This document shows positions 38,618 through 48,688 of a DNA stretch of 64,000 bases, one piece after another. A program made the translations under genes and the position numbers. How positions within the stretch are numbered: the stretch's first letter is position 1; the number at the start of each line of letters is the position of its first letter. The notes under the pieces are model-generated. The model was not told the DNA's origin. It searched no databases and saw only the letters and a list, made by a program, of their open reading frames with translations. This DNA is from Clostridiales bacterium Firm_18 (GTDB lineage: Bacteria; Bacillota; Clostridia; Monoglobales; Firm-18): the NCBI GenBank assembly GCA_001604215.1, contig LVAX01000075.1:19994-83993 (forward strand). Reading direction: 5' to 3'.

Positions 38618-40544
38618 AAAAATGAAGCTTATAAACATAATAGGTCCTATCGCTGAATTTGACAGGATAGTGATGGATTATGTCATTGAGAATGATATTC
38701 ACCTTGAAGATATGCTGCATGTTCTGGCAAATGCGCAAGATGTTTTTCCGTTTACCGAAGCAAATCCTTATGTGCAGCTTGTTTCAAAAGTCAACGAAAC
38801 CCTGTCAATTGCGGGTATTGATTCCGAGGCCCTGCCTAAAGGAAACCATTCAATGACACCGCAGGAAATTGAGGATTATTCCGAGCAAATAAAAACAATG
38901 CTTGTCGGGATAATGAAAAAACGGGAAGAAATTGAGGATTCCCTGGAGAAAAACAAACGCATTATAGCACAGGTTGAGCATATTTCAAACATTGACATAC
39001 CGCTTAAAGAAATATTTGAATTTGAGCATATAAAGGTCCGGTTCGGCAAAATGCCGAAGGAATCATATAAAAAGCTTAATGAGTTTTTAAGCGAATATTA
39101 CGCGGCTTTTTTCTTTAAATTTGAAGAAAAACAAGACGAAGTATACGGGCTTTATTGCGCGCCCGAATCAATACGCGAGAAAATTGACAATCTTTTTTCA
39201 ACCCTGTACTTTGAGCGTATGCATATTGCGAACAAGGCATCCGGGCTGCCAAGTGAGGTTATACAAAGCCTTACGAGGGAAAATGCCGAGCTAAAAGAAA
39301 AGCTTGCCGAGTTGAAAAAGGATATGGACATTATAGTAAGCAGGGAGTTCGATAAGCTTTGCACCGCGGCACGAAGCATTTATTATTTGTATGAAGCCTT
39401 TAATGTGCGAAAATATGCCGCACATACGGAGGAATCCTTTTATATTGCTGGATGGGTTCCCGAAAGCGAGGCCGATGCCCTTGCGCGGGAGTTTGATGCC
39501 GAACCGAACGTGACGTTTTTGCTTGAAGAGCCGGATATGGCAAAGCATGTAAAACCTCCCACAAAGCTTAAAAACAATAGGTTTGTAAGGCCGTTTGAAA
39601 GCTTTGTAAGAATGTATTCCCTGCCCTCATACAACGAAATAGACCCCACCTTTTTGTTTGCCCTTACATACAGCGTTATGTTCGGGATAATGTACGGGGA
39701 CGTGGGGCATGGTATTGTATTGGCGCTTGTTGGTTATTTGCTTCAAAGAAGGGGTGTTTTTTTAGGGCCGATACTTAAAGTATGCGGCTTTGTTGCGGCT
39801 TTGTTCGGCGTTTTCTATGGCAGTGCTTTCGGCGTGGAATTTGAATACAGCTTTATGTATAAGCCGATGGCTTCGGGAAATATTATGAAAACATTGATAG
39901 CGGCAGTTGCGCTTGGCAGCGTTATTATAGGCGTTTCAATGTTTTTAAACATGGCAAACGGTATAAAGCAAAAAGATGCCGGAAGGGTTCTTTTTGACTC
40001 AAACGGTTTAGCCGGCTTTATATTTTATTGGGCGACGGTTATAGGTGTTTTGTCCTTAGTTTTGGGATACGGCATTATAACAAAATGGTATGTGGCTTTG
40101 TTTATTGTACTGCCGCTTGCTTTGGTGTTCTTCAAACGCCCGTTGTCCGCTCTTATTGCCAAGCGAGCGGATTGGGCACCTAAAAATAAAGGCGAGTTCA
40201 TACTTGAAAATTTTTTCGAGCTGTTTGAGCTTGTCCTTTCATATATAACAAATACAATTTCTTTTATACGTGTTGGAGCTTTTGCCCTTATACATGCGGG
40301 AATGATGATGGTTGTTTTTTCACTTGCCAATGTGCAGCAGCATTCGATTGAAGAGTTGAATTTTGCAAAGGTTTTGGTTTTAATCTTTGGCAATGTTTTG
40401 GTAATGGGGCTTGAGGGACTGTTGGTTGCGATACAGGTGCTGAGGCTGGAGTTTTATGAGATGTTCAGCAGGTATTTTTCGGGAGGCGGCAATCCCTTTA
40501 CGCCCAGTAAGGTTTCCGCATTTTCCAAAACGACAACACGTTGA
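38598..40544 (+). CDS. ntpI: V-type ATP synthase subunit I
   Basis: N-terminal coiled coil, C-terminal TM region: ALTYSVMFGIMYGDVGHGIVLALVGY, YITNTISFIRVGAFALIHAGMMMV, LEGLLVAIQVLRLEFYEMFSRYF. Confidence 0.95.
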   Translation: MIKVAVEKMKLINIIGPIAEFDRIVMDYVIENDIHLEDMLHVLANAQDVFPFTEANPYVQLVSKVNETLSIAGIDSEALPKGNHSMTPQEIEDYSEQIKTMLVGIMKKREEIEDSLEKNKRIIAQVEHISNIDIPLKEIFEFEHIKVRFGKMPKESYKKLNEFLSEYYAAFFFKFEEKQDEVYGLYCAPESIREKIDNLFSTLYFERMHIANKASGLPSEVIQSLTRENAELKEKLAELKKDMDIIVSREFDKLCTAARSIYYLYEAFNVRKYAAHTEESFYIAGWVPESEADALAREFDAEPNVTFLLEEPDMAKHVKPPTKLKNNRFVRPFESFVRMYSLPSYNEIDPTFLFALTYSVMFGIMYGDVGHGIVLALVGYLLQRRGVFLGPILKVCGFVAALFGVFYGSAFGVEFEYSFMYKPMASGNIMKTLIAAVALGSVIIGVSMFLNMANGIKQKDAGRVLFDSNGLAGFIFYWATVIGVLSLVLGYGIITKWYVALFIVLPLALVFFKRPLSALIAKRADWAPKNKGEFILENFFELFELVLSYITNTISFIRVGAFALIHAGMMMVVFSLANVQQHSIEELNFAKVLVLIFGNVLVMGLEGLLVAIQVLRLEFYEMFSRYFSGGGNPFTPSKVSAFSKTTTR

Positions 40545-40570
40545 TTTATACAGAAAAAAGCAGTGTCAGG

Positions 40571-40593
40571 CGGCAATTTTATTTTGCCGCATG
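40571..40593 (+). other. Intra-operon hairpin between ntpI and ntpK
   Basis: GCGGCAA-TTTTATT-TTGCCGC. Confidence 0.5.
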
Positions 40594-40629
40594 AGTATTT
40601 TGTTAAATGAATCGTAGGGAGGAAAAAAC

Positions 40630-41052
40630 ATGACTATTTTATTTTATGCAATTGCGGTTTTTGTTGTAATTTTAACACCGTCCGTTTTACATTTCGGTTT
40701 TAAGCTTTCGGGCAAAAAAATGAAAACAGTTTTGGGGCTTAATGTTTTTAGTTTTGCAGCACTGCTTATGGCAGCGATTGTAATCATGCTCGGGGATTCC
40801 GGTGTGCTTGCCCAGGAAGCAGGCCAGGCCTCGGACGGGGCGACAAGCATGGGGTATCTGGCGGCCGCCCTTGTTACGGGACTTGCGTCAATCGGCGCGG
40901 GAATAGCTGTTGCGGCTTCCGCTTCGGCCGCTATCGGTGCAATCTCGGAGGATGCGTCGGTAATGGGCAAAGCGCTTATATTTGTTGCTCTTGCGGAAGG
41001 TATTGCCCTTTACGGATTGCTTATTTCCTTTACAATACTCAGCAGTCTATGA
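40630..41052 (+). CDS. ntpK: V-type ATP synthase subunit K (membrane rotor c-ring)
   Basis: LAAALVTGLASIGAGIAVAASASAAIGAISEDASVMGKALIFVALAEGIALYGLLISFTIL. Confidence 0.93.
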   Translation: MTILFYAIAVFVVILTPSVLHFGFKLSGKKMKTVLGLNVFSFAALLMAAIVIMLGDSGVLAQEAGQASDGATSMGYLAAALVTGLASIGAGIAVAASASAAIGAISEDASVMGKALIFVALAEGIALYGLLISFTILSSL

Positions 41053-41357
41053 AGATATATTTAATCAGCGATAATATAGACACTCAAATCGGAATGCGCC
41101 TTGCCGGGATTGAAGGTGTTGTCGTTCATCAGCGGGAAGAATTTGTTCGTGCGCTTTCCGAAGCGGTCGAAAACAAGGAAATAGGCATTATCCTTATTAC
41201 CGTAAAGCTATCCGGCTTGGCGCCGGAATTAATATCAGAAATAAAGCTGAAATACAAAAAGCCCCTGATAGTTGAAATACCCGACAGGCACGGCATGGGA
41301 AAATCGGAAGATTTTATTACCCGGTATGTAAAAGAAGCAATCGGGTTAAAGCTTTAA
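41049..41357 (+). CDS. ntpF: V-type ATP synthase subunit F
   Basis: MKIYLISDNIDTQIGMRLAGIEGVVVHQREEF...IGIILITVKLSGL; in operon. Confidence 0.85.
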   Translation: MKIYLISDNIDTQIGMRLAGIEGVVVHQREEFVRALSEAVENKEIGIILITVKLSGLAPELISEIKLKYKKPLIVEIPDRHGMGKSEDFITRYVKEAIGLKL

Positions 41358-41384
41358 TCTATAACAAAAGGATATGGTGTTTAT

Positions 41385-41966
41385 ATGAGCAATCCTGAAT
41401 TAAAAATTGCGAATTTTGAAAGGATGGTAATTGGCGAGGCGCAGCAAAGGCGTGATAAAAGCCTTGAGGATATTTCGCGCGAAAAAGAAAAAGCCCTTGC
41501 AAAAATAAAAAAAGAATTAAACGAAGAGGCGCAAAGAAAATATAAAAGCGAAACAAAAAAACTCACGAAAGCCAAAAACGAGCGCGTTTTTCAAAAGCAG
41601 CTTGAATGCAAGCGGGAGATTTTGGAAGAACGGCAAAGGCTTGTCGATATGCTCTTTGAGAGCGTATTAAGGCGCCTTACGGCTTTTGTTGATTCCGCGG
41701 ATTATGAGAGATATATTGACGAGTGCCTTTTAAAATCGAGAAAAAGGCTTGAAGAAGCAACGCTTATTCAAATAGCCCGGCATGACGAAAAATTTGAGGA
41801 CAAATTTAAAAGCATGGGCTTAAAAGTGGAATATATCGACAAACCGATAATCGGCGGCTTTATACTTATTGATGAAAAAAACTCGGTAAGAATTGACGAA
41901 ACGCTTTTTGTCAAGGTCGAGCAGTCCAAGGCGGAATTTTTGCGAAGATATAATTTAAAGATTTGA
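41385..41966 (+). CDS. ntpE: V-type ATP synthase subunit E
   Basis: Coiled coil followed by a globular domain with YIDKPIIGGFILIDEKNSVRIDETL. Confidence 0.85.
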   Translation: MSNPELKIANFERMVIGEAQQRRDKSLEDISREKEKALAKIKKELNEEAQRKYKSETKKLTKAKNERVFQKQLECKREILEERQRLVDMLFESVLRRLTAFVDSADYERYIDECLLKSRKRLEEATLIQIARHDEKFEDKFKSMGLKVEYIDKPIIGGFILIDEKNSVRIDETLFVKVEQSKAEFLRRYNLKI

Positions 41967-41978
41967 GCGTGATGATAT

Positions 41979-43757
41979 ATGGAAGTAATAGGTGAAATTT
42001 TCAGTATAAACGGACCTGTTGTAAAGGTCGGAAAATGTGAAAACTTTAAAATGCATGATCAGGTTTTTGTCGGTGATGAGCAGCTTATAGGAGAGGTAAT
42101 CGGTGTTGACGGCGACAATACGATAGTGCAGGTGTATGAAAGCACTACCGGGCTTAAAACGGGCGACAGGGTAGTTTCTTTTCAAAGCCCGATGAGCGTT
42201 ACGCTTGGTCCGGGGATAATCGGGGGTATATTTGACGGCATACAGCGGCCGCTCAAAAGCATAGAAGATAAATCCGGCCCTTTTATATCAAGGGGCCTCT
42301 CGGTTGATCCGCTTGATAAAAGCAAAAAGTGGAAGGTAAAAATGCTGGTTAGTAAAGGTGATGTTGTTTCGGGCGGCGCCGTTATTGCGCAGACTCCCGA
42401 AACACCGCAGATAATGCATAAGGTTATTGTTCCGCCGGGGATTGGCGGAAGGATTGATTATATTGCGCCGGACGGTGAATATACCGTTTCGGATGTGATA
42501 GCCGAGATAGCAGACGAGCAGGGCAATAAAACTCAGATAAAGCTTTCGCACCGCTGGCCGATACGTGTGCCGCGGCCGTATAAAAACAGAATCGGTATTA
42601 GAGAGCCTCTGCTTACCGGACAGCGTATTATCGACACTCTTTTTCCTTTTGCAAAGGGCGGAACGGCGGCGGTTCCCGGCGGCTTCGGCACGGGCAAAAC
42701 GATGACACAGCATCAAATAGCAAAATGGAGCGATGCGGATATAATTATATATATAGGCTGCGGGGAGCGGGGTAATGAGATGACCCAGGTTCTGGAGGAG
42801 TTTACTTCTTTAACCGACCCGAAGAGCGGGGCGCTGCTTATGGACAGAACGGCACTGATAGCCAATACCTCAAATATGCCTGTTGCAGCCCGGGAAGCAA
42901 GTATTTATACCGGGATAACGCTTGCGGAATATTATCGTGACATGGGCTATCACGTTGCAATTATGGCGGACTCAACCTCACGATGGGCGGAGGCTCTGAG
43001 GGAGATTTCGGGGCGTTTGGAAGAAATGCCGGCCGAGGAAGGATTCCCGGCTTATTTGTCCTCCCGTCTTGCCGCGTTTTACGAGCGTGCGGGTTATATA
43101 GAAAGCCTGAGCGGAAACGAGGGTTCGATTACCATAATAGGCGCCGTATCTCCTCAGGGAGGGGATTTTTCCGAGCCCGTAACACAAAACACAAAGCGTT
43201 TTGTAAGGTCGTTTCTTGCTTTGGACAGACAGCTTGCGTATGCAAGGCATTATCCCGCGATAAACTGGCTTTCTTCATACAGCGAATACGCGGGGCTACT
43301 GTCCGGTTGGTATGAGGAAAATGTTGACGATAGGTTTATGCTGAACCGCAAAAGAATAATTGCCCTGCTGCAGGAGGAAGCAAGCCTCAACGAAATTGTC
43401 AAGCTTATAGGCAGTGATGTTTTGCCGGATGACCAGAAGCTGGTGCTTGAAACCGCAAGAGTGATAAGGGTCGGCTTTCTGCAGCAAAATGCTTTTCATC
43501 CCATCGATACGTTTGTACCCATAAAAAAGCAATTTTTAATGATGGACATTATTTTATACCTGCATGACAAGTCAAAGGACGTGCTGCAAAGGGGCATACC
43601 CATCTCCCAATTAATCGAAACAGGCATTTTTGACAGTATTATTCCAATCAAATACCAAATAAACAGCGAGCAGCTTGATAAATTTGATTTGCTTCGAAAC
43701 AAAATAGATGAAGCATGCAAAAAAGTTATCGAAAACAACGAGGTGGTAAAAAGATGA
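41979..43757 (+). CDS. ntpA: V-type ATP synthase catalytic subunit A
   Basis: [85 protein letters not shown]. Confidence 0.98.
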   Translation: MEVIGEIFSINGPVVKVGKCENFKMHDQVFVGDEQLIGEVIGVDGDNTIVQVYESTTGLKTGDRVVSFQSPMSVTLGPGIIGGIFDGIQRPLKSIEDKSGPFISRGLSVDPLDKSKKWKVKMLVSKGDVVSGGAVIAQTPETPQIMHKVIVPPGIGGRIDYIAPDGEYTVSDVIAEIADEQGNKTQIKLSHRWPIRVPRPYKNRIGIREPLLTGQRIIDTLFPFAKGGTAAVPGGFGTGKTMTQHQIAKWSDADIIIYIGCGERGNEMTQVLEEFTSLTDPKSGALLMDRTALIANTSNMPVAAREASIYTGITLAEYYRDMGYHVAIMADSTSRWAEALREISGRLEEMPAEEGFPAYLSSRLAAFYERAGYIESLSGNEGSITIIGAVSPQGGDFSEPVTQNTKRFVRSFLALDRQLAYARHYPAINWLSSYSEYAGLLSGWYEENVDDRFMLNRKRIIALLQEEASLNEIVKLIGSDVLPDDQKLVLETARVIRVGFLQQNAFHPIDTFVPIKKQFLMMDIILYLHDKSKDVLQRGIPISQLIETGIFDSIIPIKYQINSEQLDKFDLLRNKIDEACKKVIENNEVVKR

Positions 43758-45136
43758 AAATGGAATATATGGGCTTAAAGTCCATCAGCGGCTCGCTTGT
43801 TATTCTCCAAGGGATTAAGGAGGCTTCGTTTGAAGAAATAGTCGAAATTAAAACCGATGAAGGAGACGTACGGATAGGAAAGATTATCGAGCTTGCAAAG
43901 GACTATACCGTGGTTCAGGTTTATGAAGGAACCCATGGCCTGTCTTTGAAAAATACTGTTACGAGACCATCCGGCAAACCTATGGAATTTGGCGTTTCAC
44001 GGGAAATTTTAGGACGCGTTTTCGATGGTGCCGGCCGGCCGATTGACGGTCTGGGGGCTATATTTGCCGAGGAGTATCTTGATGTAAACGGAAAACCGAT
44101 AAATCCCGTTTCGAGAAGGTACCCGAGGGACTATATTCAAACCGGGATTTCTTCCATTGACGCTCTTATAACGCTTATACGCGGGCAGAAGCTGCCTATT
44201 TTCTCAGGGAACGGGCTTCCGCATGACGAACTGGCAATACAGATTGCTTCGCAGGCAAAAATACAGGATGCGGATTCGGAAAATTTTGCAATTGTATTTT
44301 GTGCAATGGGCGTATCAAAAGACGTAGCGGACTTTTTCCGGAAAAGCTTTGAAGAAAGCGGCGTTTTAGGGCGTGTTGCAATGTTTTTGAATTTATCAAG
44401 CGACCCTGTCGGTGAAAGAATCGTTGCTCCCCGGTGTGCATTAACCGCGGCGGAATATCTGGCATTTGAGCAAAATATGCATATTCTCGTTATTTTAACG
44501 GATATGACCTCTTATGCGGAGGCGCTGCGTGAAATATCATCCTCGCAGAATGAAATTCCTTCAAGAAAGGGATATCCGGGATATCTCTATTCCGATCTTG
44601 CCTCGCTTTACGAGCGTGCCGGAATGCTGCACGGAAGGGAAGGTTCGATTACGCAAATACCCATACTTACAATGCCGAACGATGATATTACCCATCCCAT
44701 ACCGGACCTTACCGGATATATAACTGAAGGCCAGATTGTATTGGAGCGGAGCCTATATCAAAGGGGCATATATCCGCCGATAAGCATACTCCCGTCATTG
44801 TCCCGCCTTATGAAGGACGGTATAGGGGAGGGATACACAAGGGAGGACCATCCCGATCTGGCAAACCAGCTTTTTGCCGCATATTCCAATGTTCAGGATG
44901 TGCGCTCGCTTGCATCCGTTATAGGCGAAGATGAGCTGAGCGAAACGGATAAAAAATATATGCGGTTCGGGGAGCAATTTGAAAAGGAATTTATTACCCA
45001 GAGCTTTGACGAAAACCGTGATATTAGCCAAACACTTGAAACGGGCTGGAACCTGCTTAGGATTCTGCCGCGAAGTGAGCTTACAAGAATAGATACAAAA
45101 ATTCTGGAAAAATACTACCCGAGGGATGAGGGATAA
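43754..45136 (+). CDS. ntpB: V-type ATP synthase subunit B
   Basis: [94 protein letters not shown]. Confidence 0.98.
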   Translation: MKMEYMGLKSISGSLVILQGIKEASFEEIVEIKTDEGDVRIGKIIELAKDYTVVQVYEGTHGLSLKNTVTRPSGKPMEFGVSREILGRVFDGAGRPIDGLGAIFAEEYLDVNGKPINPVSRRYPRDYIQTGISSIDALITLIRGQKLPIFSGNGLPHDELAIQIASQAKIQDADSENFAIVFCAMGVSKDVADFFRKSFEESGVLGRVAMFLNLSSDPVGERIVAPRCALTAAEYLAFEQNMHILVILTDMTSYAEALREISSSQNEIPSRKGYPGYLYSDLASLYERAGMLHGREGSITQIPILTMPNDDITHPIPDLTGYITEGQIVLERSLYQRGIYPPISILPSLSRLMKDGIGEGYTREDHPDLANQLFAAYSNVQDVRSLASVIGEDELSETDKKYMRFGEQFEKEFITQSFDENRDISQTLETGWNLLRILPRSELTRIDTKILEKYYPRDEG

Positions 45137-45756
45137 TGGATATTACGCTGTTTCCCACAAAGAGTAATTTAATAAAGGCAAAAAACTCGCTGAGGCTCTC
45201 CAAACAGGGATATATGCTGCTTGATAAAAAACGAAACGTGTTAATTCGTGAAATGATGGAGCTTATAGAAAAGGCAAAAAGAATTCAATCCGAGATTGAC
45301 AAGACCTTTTCAGAGGCATACCGGGCGCTTCAGGCTGCGAATATTATGTTCGGCATCAACACGGTAGGCCGGATAAGCTATGCCATACCGGTTGAAGATG
45401 GCATAAAAATCAGGTTTCGGAGCGTAATGGGGGTGGAGCTCCCGCTTGTTGACGATGAAACGGACGAGAGCCTGCAATACGGCTATGGCTTTTTCCGCAC
45501 CGGCACCGCTCTTGACGAAGCTTATAAAAAATTCGAAAGCGTAAAGCAGCTGTCGTTAAAGCTTGCCGAGATCGAAAACTCCGTTTACCGGCTTGCGGCA
45601 AATGTGAAAAAAACCCAAAAAAGAGCAAATGCACTGAAAAATATAATGATTCCGAAATACGAAGAATTAACGCATATGATACAAAATGCGCTGGAGGAAA
45701 AGGAACGCGAAGAATTTTCCCGGCTTAAGGTTATTAAGGAAATGTCGGCTCCGTGA
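45136..45756 (+). CDS. ntpD: V-type ATP synthase subunit D
   Basis: FPTKSNLIKAKNSLRLSKQGYMLLDKKRNVLIREMM; end of operon. Confidence 0.95.
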   Translation: MDITLFPTKSNLIKAKNSLRLSKQGYMLLDKKRNVLIREMMELIEKAKRIQSEIDKTFSEAYRALQAANIMFGINTVGRISYAIPVEDGIKIRFRSVMGVELPLVDDETDESLQYGYGFFRTGTALDEAYKKFESVKQLSLKLAEIENSVYRLAANVKKTQKRANALKNIMIPKYEELTHMIQNALEEKEREEFSRLKVIKEMSAP

Positions 45757-45792
45757 TAAATACCGGGCGGCAATGACAATGCCGAATAAAAT

Positions 45793-45833
45793 AAAAAAGT
45801 TTTCGATGCAGGTAAAACATCGAAAACTTTTTT
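45793..45833. terminator. Bidirectional intrinsic terminator after V-ATPase operon
   Basis: AAAAAAGTTTTCGATG-CAGGTAAAA-CATCGAAAACTTTTTT. Confidence 0.85.
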
Positions 45834-45890
45834 AATTTTTGATTTAATTGATTTAATTATTCTTTTTTAATTTCAGGCACGGGCCGCTTT

Positions 45891-46850
45891 TCAAGAGCCG
45901 GCATTAATATATTTATGAACAGCCGCGCTTATTTCTTCTTTTGTTTGCGGTTTTGGCACGTTTAATATAAGTTCCCACTTTTCAACATGAACGACCGTTT
46001 CGTTTGGTTTGATTTTTTTCAATTCACCCAATGATTCAAGCTCTACCATGACACCGTTTGTATATGTTTCATACGAAACGCCTCCGTCCGGATAATTTCC
46101 TCCGTCTACCGGTTCAAACCTTTTAATAAACAGGTTGCCATGGTTAAAATATGCGGCCCAGCCATGCTCACTGTTTATCCCGAATTTAAATGCGCGTCGG
46201 CTTGATGCATCCGGGCGCAGGGTTATGTAATCCTTCCCCCAGTGTACACGACTGTCGTCCATTTCGCTATAGGGCCACAGTGCGATAATTCTGTTTCCGA
46301 GCAGGTCGGTGTCTTTTTTCGGCTGCGGAACAACTTGCAGGCCGCCGATTTTCATAACGGTTATCGCCCAGGGTGCAAGCTCTGTTTCCCAGGCGCCGAT
46401 ATTGGTGGTTTTATGAGCAACTTCAACTTTACTTTTTTCCTTTATGGTTATTTCGATTTCGTTTTGAAGGTTGTTCCATGCCTGCGGCTGAGGAGTAAGC
46501 CTGATGCCGTTTTCAATTAATTTATATTTAACAGGCTCATTATCCGGATAATACGTACGGGGATACGATTCGGGAGAAGCCCATAGCCTGTGTCCGCCGT
46601 AAATATGCCAGCAGCCCTTATTACCAAAGATATCGAAAGAACCACCTTCGTTGCCTTTACTGATTACGTCGTCATAATCCTCAAAAAATTCGTTTTCGCC
46701 GCCTACAGCACCCAGATGCATTATTCTCGGACCGAAATCCAAAGTTGCCAAAAGCTCAATCGTCCCGTCGGACAATCTTACGCACTTGCCCCATTTGGCG
46801 TGGGATACTTCTTGTGTTTCTAAATCTACCAATGGAATCACCCCTTCCAA
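45891..46850 (-). CDS. Conserved protein, galactose-mutarotase-like/DUF4380-like fold
   Basis: GTIELLATLDFGPRIMHLGAVGGENEFFED...GGHRLWASPESYPRTYYPDNEPVKY; pattern of sugar-binding mutarotase-like proteins. Confidence 0.6.
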   Translation of the reverse strand: MEGVIPLVDLETQEVSHAKWGKCVRLSDGTIELLATLDFGPRIMHLGAVGGENEFFEDYDDVISKGNEGGSFDIFGNKGCWHIYGGHRLWASPESYPRTYYPDNEPVKYKLIENGIRLTPQPQAWNNLQNEIEITIKEKSKVEVAHKTTNIGAWETELAPWAITVMKIGGLQVVPQPKKDTDLLGNRIIALWPYSEMDDSRVHWGKDYITLRPDASSRRAFKFGINSEHGWAAYFNHGNLFIKRFEPVDGGNYPDGGVSYETYTNGVMVELESLGELKKIKPNETVVHVEKWELILNVPKPQTKEEISAAVHKYINAGS

Positions 46851-47012
46851 AATGCACTAAAAATATATTCTGTAATATAGTATATTTGACATATTAAATA
46901 AAAATCCTTCTTAAATTTAAAAACATTTTGCATTTTTTATTAAAATATTGTATAATATCTTAGGTTAATATTTTTTATAACAACTAAATTAGTTGTAGGG
47001 AGGATAAGCGTA

Positions 47013-48230
47013 ATGTTAAAAGGAAATGCAATAGTAGGTCAGTCAGGCGGTCCGACAACTGTTATAAACGCATCGCTTGCGGGAGTGATAAAAGGGGCTC
47101 TGAATTCCTCTGTAATTGATATTGTTTACGGCGCACAGCACGGCATAGAAGGGGTTATGTCCGAGAGCTTTGTAAATCTATCTGAAAGATTTAAGGACCC
47201 GGCCATGCTGGAGCTTTTGATAAATACTCCTGCGGCATATCTCGGCTCATGCCGCCACAGGCTGCCTAAGGAATTTAACGAAACATTCGAGAATATTTTT
47301 AAAACCTTTAAAAAGTATAATATAGCATATTTCTTTTATATCGGCGGAAACGATTCTATGGATACGGTCCTTAAGCTTTCGCAGTATGCAAAGCAGATTG
47401 ACTATCCGATTAATATTATAGGTATTCCCAAAACAATAGACAACGACCTTGCAATCACCGACCATACCCCGGGTTTTGGTTCCGCCGCAAAATATATCGC
47501 GTCAAGTATCCGCGAAATTGCGCGTGATGCACAGGTTTATGACAATAATACCGTTACCATTATAGAAATAATGGGAAGAAATGCAGGATGGCTGACTGCC
47601 GCCGCCGCTCTTGCAAGAGAAGAAAAGGAGGCTTCGCCTCATTTGATTTATCTGCCTGAGCTTGCTTTTGATGTTGACAAGTTTATTTCAGACATTAAGA
47701 AAGTAAGTCAAAAGTATAAAAATGTAATAGCCGTTGTTTCGGAGGGTGTTAAAACGAAAGACGGCAAATATGTATGTGAAGGTGCCACGGCAGATATTGT
47801 TGACAGCTTCGGTCACAAGCAGCTTTCCGGTACGGCAAGGGTGCTTGCCGATATAGTTCACGAAAAATTCGGCTGGAAGGTAAGGAGCATTGAGTTCAGC
47901 CTTCTGCAGCGCTGCGCGGCCCATTTGGCATCTCAAACAGATTTGACCGAGGCTGAGCAAATAGGCACAGCCGGCGTCGAAACCGCAATAAAGGGTGAAA
48001 CGGGCGTTATGATGTACTTTAAACGTGTGTCTCAAAATCCTTATAAAGTTGAAATACTCTACCATGATATATCCAAGATAGCAAATGTGGAAAAAACCGT
48101 ACCGAGGGAATGGATAAACGAAGAAGGCAACGATATAACCTCAGAGGCAATTGAATATATGCTGCCGCTCATTCAGGGCGAATGCAAGGTAAGGTTTGAA
48201 AACGGTCTTCCGATATATTTAAAGAGATAA
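47013..48230 (+). CDS. pfp: 6-phosphofructokinase, PPi-type (diphosphate-fructose-6-P 1-phosphotransferase)
   Basis: GQSGGPTTVINASLAGV, YIGGNDSMDTV, GIPKTIDNDLAITDHTPGFGSAAKY. Confidence 0.88.
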   Translation: MLKGNAIVGQSGGPTTVINASLAGVIKGALNSSVIDIVYGAQHGIEGVMSESFVNLSERFKDPAMLELLINTPAAYLGSCRHRLPKEFNETFENIFKTFKKYNIAYFFYIGGNDSMDTVLKLSQYAKQIDYPINIIGIPKTIDNDLAITDHTPGFGSAAKYIASSIREIARDAQVYDNNTVTIIEIMGRNAGWLTAAAALAREEKEASPHLIYLPELAFDVDKFISDIKKVSQKYKNVIAVVSEGVKTKDGKYVCEGATADIVDSFGHKQLSGTARVLADIVHEKFGWKVRSIEFSLLQRCAAHLASQTDLTEAEQIGTAGVETAIKGETGVMMYFKRVSQNPYKVEILYHDISKIANVEKTVPREWINEEGNDITSEAIEYMLPLIQGECKVRFENGLPIYLKR

Positions 48231-48272
48231 AAGCGGTAGACATAAATTGATAAAAGGCATGTGCATAAATTT

Positions 48273-48360
48273 TCCTTGTAAATTATATCATACTGGTGTA
48301 TAATATTAGTGTGGCGGCGGCCGCTATGGCCTTTGCCCTATGATAATTAATTTACAAGGA
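48273..48360 (+). promoter_or_regulatory. Promoter of darA-holB-ricT embedded in a long inverted repeat that reaches the RBS
   Basis: TTGTAA (48276-48281)-17 bp-TATAAT (48299-48304); TCCTTGTAAATTA/TAATTTACAAGGA plus TATCATA/TATGATA arms. Confidence 0.7.
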
Positions 48361-48370
48361 GGGGTTTGGA

Positions 48371-48688
48371 ATGAAGTTGATTTTAGCCATTGTTCAGCAC
48401 GAGGATAGCACAGCTCTTGCCGAAGAACTTACCAAAAACAAGATTAATGTTACCAAACTGGCTTCCACGGGCGGTTTTTTGAGAGCAGGAAATGTTACCT
48501 TCCTTATCGGTACTGATGAAGAACATGTTGATGATGTTATTGCTATTATAAAAAACAAATGCAAATCAAGGACCGAGCTTACCGCACCTGCGGCAATGTA
48601 CATGGGGGCCTCCGCATGGCCGGTTGAAGTTGTCGTGGGCGGTGCAACGGTTTTTGTTATGGATGTCGATAGGTTTGAAAAAATATGA
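48371..48688 (+). CDS. darA: Cyclic-di-AMP-binding PII-like protein DarA/PstA
   Basis: MKLILAIVQHEDSTALAEELTKNKINVTKLASTGGFLRAGNVTFLIGTDEEHVDDVI...GGATVFVMDVDRFEK; upstream of holB. Confidence 0.92.
   Translation: MKLILAIVQHEDSTALAEELTKNKINVTKLASTGGFLRAGNVTFLIGTDEEHVDDVIAIIKNKCKSRTELTAPAAMYMGASAWPVEVVVGGATVFVMDVDRFEKI

Noticed and set aside
43754-45136. V-type A and B genes as two copies of one F-type ATPase beta subunit
   Set aside because: A has the P-loop GGFGTGKT and B lacks a canonical P-loop; gene order and the I/K/E/F/D subunits define a V/A-type enzyme.
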